Assembly: GCF_028679125.1 (NCBI RefSeq)
Contig: NZ_JAJRCG010000019.1
Span: forward strand, 1-52,106
Origin: Methanoregula sp.
GTDB taxonomy: Archaea; Halobacteriota; Methanomicrobia; Methanomicrobiales; Methanospirillaceae
Direction: 5' to 3'
Length of the DNA: 52,106 nucleotides
Part shown: positions 51,010 through 52,106 of the stretch, one piece after another
Layout: each line of letters starts with the position of its first letter
How positions within the stretch are numbered: position 1 is the stretch's first letter
Program-made: the position numbers and the translations under genes
Notes under the pieces: generated by a model
What the model was told of the DNA's origin: nothing
What the model saw: the letters and a program-made list of their open reading frames with translations, nothing else
Database searches by the model: none

Positions 51010-51840
51010 ATGAGAATGATGGGACCCAGGTACCGGATTTTCATTGTCGTTGCATTGATCTTCGCCGCGATATCCGCAGGTTGCATAGATGCTGATCCCC
51101 CAGTTTCACCGGGGGTATCACCGTCAACGCCGACAGTAACATTCACGCCGGCAGTTCCGGAAACCACAATCCTGCAGCCAGCCCCAGCCACCACGATTAC
51201 GGTCAAAGCAACAACTGCACCGGTACTGGTGAAGGTCTTTGGCACGTACCGCTGGGCAGAATACCGGGAGAATAATACGGTGACCATGCCTCCCAATCCC
51301 CGCTACCAGTGGGAGTCTGTTGTAAAGACGGAACGGTCGCCTGGCAGTTACCAGGGCATTCCGGCATTCCGCTATACAATCACATCCACTGGCGATTATT
51401 CAGAATGCTGTACCGATAATATCGTTTCTCATACAAAGAACGGGCACATTTTCGTAACCGAAATGTATTACGGTGCCACCTCCGGCGCGTACCTCGGGGG
51501 ATCGATGACTGAGACAATTAAAGGGGAGGCGAAACCTGCCGTGGACCTCCCTGCGGATAACAATACGCAGCATCCTGAGGACAGCCCAAGTGGGTGGACG
51601 GGAATCACGCCATTGGAAGATATAAACATCACCCTTACCGATCAGGGAACCGAGTCCGTGACCGTCCCGGCCGGGACATTCACGAATGCTCGTAAATATA
51701 CCGGCTCATTCTGCGACGGGACACCGATTACATTCTGGGTTACATCGGGCATCCCTGTGCCTGTCCAGTACCGGTTCCCAAACAAGTATCTTGACGGGAA
51801 CGATCCATTCCAGTCATTTGAATTGAGGGAATGGGGATGA
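51010..51840 (+). CDS. Lipoprotein with T/P-rich linker
   Basis: 276 aa from MRMMGPRYRIFIVVALIFAA. The lipobox is AAISAGC (Cys about residue 25). A T/V/P linker reaches to about 75. The globular part opens FGTYRWAEYRENN and ends with SVTVPAGTFTNARKYTGSFC, then GTPITFWVTSGIPVPVQY. It shares the W-x-E-Y and V-P-A-G-T-F pattern with the lipoprotein at 38163 but is longer and has extra cysteines (YSECCTD). Confidence 0.75.
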   Translation: MRMMGPRYRIFIVVALIFAAISAGCIDADPPVSPGVSPSTPTVTFTPAVPETTILQPAPATTITVKATTAPVLVKVFGTYRWAEYRENNTVTMPPNPRYQWESVVKTERSPGSYQGIPAFRYTITSTGDYSECCTDNIVSHTKNGHIFVTEMYYGATSGAYLGGSMTETIKGEAKPAVDLPADNNTQHPEDSPSGWTGITPLEDINITLTDQGTESVTVPAGTFTNARKYTGSFCDGTPITFWVTSGIPVPVQYRFPNKYLDGNDPFQSFELREWG

Positions 51841-51993
51841 GGAGGGGTATAATCTCCATCCATTTACCGGACAGTTAATTTGTCACGCAGGTCACGAACC
51901 TGCCGGTATCTGATTAAACAATACAATAACAGTTTTTTAGAGCATTCGCTCGTTGGTGAAACAATACAAAAACAACTGTCGGATAAGAAGGAA

Positions 51994-52106
51994 GGTGATA
52001 GCAGCTTGGTACAGTTCCCGAGGACTCGCGTACCTCAGTACAGTGCACTACGTGTTCCGGCTTAACTTCTGGGTTCGGAATGAGACCAGGTGTGTCCCGA
52101 AAGCTA
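51994..52106 (-). rRNA. rrf: 5S ribosomal RNA (5-prime end beyond right edge)
   Basis: The minus strand reads CACACCTGGTCTCATTCCGA, then ACCCAGAAGTTAAGC, which is the conserved loop B/C core of 5S rRNA. A loop E/helix IV segment (TACTGAGGTACGCGAG, then TCCTCGGGAACTGTACC) follows. About 113 of roughly 120 bases are present. The 3-prime end near 51994 is estimated. 23S and 16S would be expected to the right, upstream on this strand. The 51841-51993 stretch holds no gene I can support. Confidence 0.88.

Overview
The window is from a methanogenic archaeon, most likely of the order Methanomicrobiales (Methanoregula-like; the genus is inference). The reasons are a formylmethanofuran dehydrogenase operon, MfnA of methanofuran biosynthesis, archaeal Dph2, an archaeal ATP-dependent DNA ligase, the archaeal repair protein NreA with a PCNA-binding tail, DUF3821 and PGF-type surface proteins, TATA-box promoters with leaderless starts, and a moderately high GC content. 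The left two thirds are mostly housekeeping genes in tight, often overlapping operons. The right quarter is accessory.

Layout. 1-3.2 kb: fwdG-D-B-A operon on the minus strand, with fwdA cut by the left edge. 3.25-4.12 kb: a gene-free block of G-run/C-run repeats. 4.1-6.4 kb: a membrane-anchored TPR protein and a TusA-like plus triple-DsrE sulfur-relay pair. 6.5-9.3 kb: a small HTH-like protein coupled to moeA, then a MOT1-type molybdate/sulfate transporter; with Fwd this makes a molybdenum/tungsten-themed neighbourhood. 9.4-12.6 kb: two small membrane paralogues, an MBL-fold hydrolase and DNA ligase. 12.6-16.3 kb: lipoprotein, NreA, zinc ribbon, GT-B glycosyltransferase, PspC. 16.4-20.6 kb: MsrA, two tandem small membrane paralogues, CorA, tRNA-Val(GAC), small proteins and a second GC-rich inverted-repeat block. 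20.7-29.4 kb: serA on the minus strand, facing the plus-strand run ppsA-mfnA-hpt-dph2-METTL5-like-MFS. 29.4-40.1 kb: secreted M64-like peptidase with a partner, TylF-like methyltransferase, DUF6159 membrane protein, PGF-CTERM-like protein, esterase, MFS transporter, lipoproteins and a RibD_C reductase.

The most interesting part is 40.17-50.9 kb. Three loci each begin with a paralogous ~149-aa HTH regulator that carries a CxxCx5C cysteine triad. Each regulator stop codon overlaps, as ATGA, the start of a run of membrane-protein genes. Nearly all of these membrane proteins share a ~20-aa N-terminal tag (W-x-G-[WL]-C) that is fused to unrelated membrane domains: DUF1673-like, SdpI, a two-helix unit, DUF6159-like and a PH-like domain. 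The two-helix unit also occurs without the tag. The tag also occurs alone, in a gene that a stop codon cuts just before its membrane helix. Every regulator is preceded by a TATA box and a 20-bp inverted repeat ending exactly two bases before the ATG. A fourth copy of this promoter-operator, plus a matching 5-prime coding end, has been captured by a tandem DUF3821 surface-protein gene. The layout resembles the bacterial SdpR-SdpI logic (autorepressor plus membrane sensor/immunity protein) and may be an undescribed archaeal membrane-stress or envelope-defence system.

The right edge holds most of a minus-strand 5S rRNA gene. The remaining rRNA operon presumably lies beyond the window.
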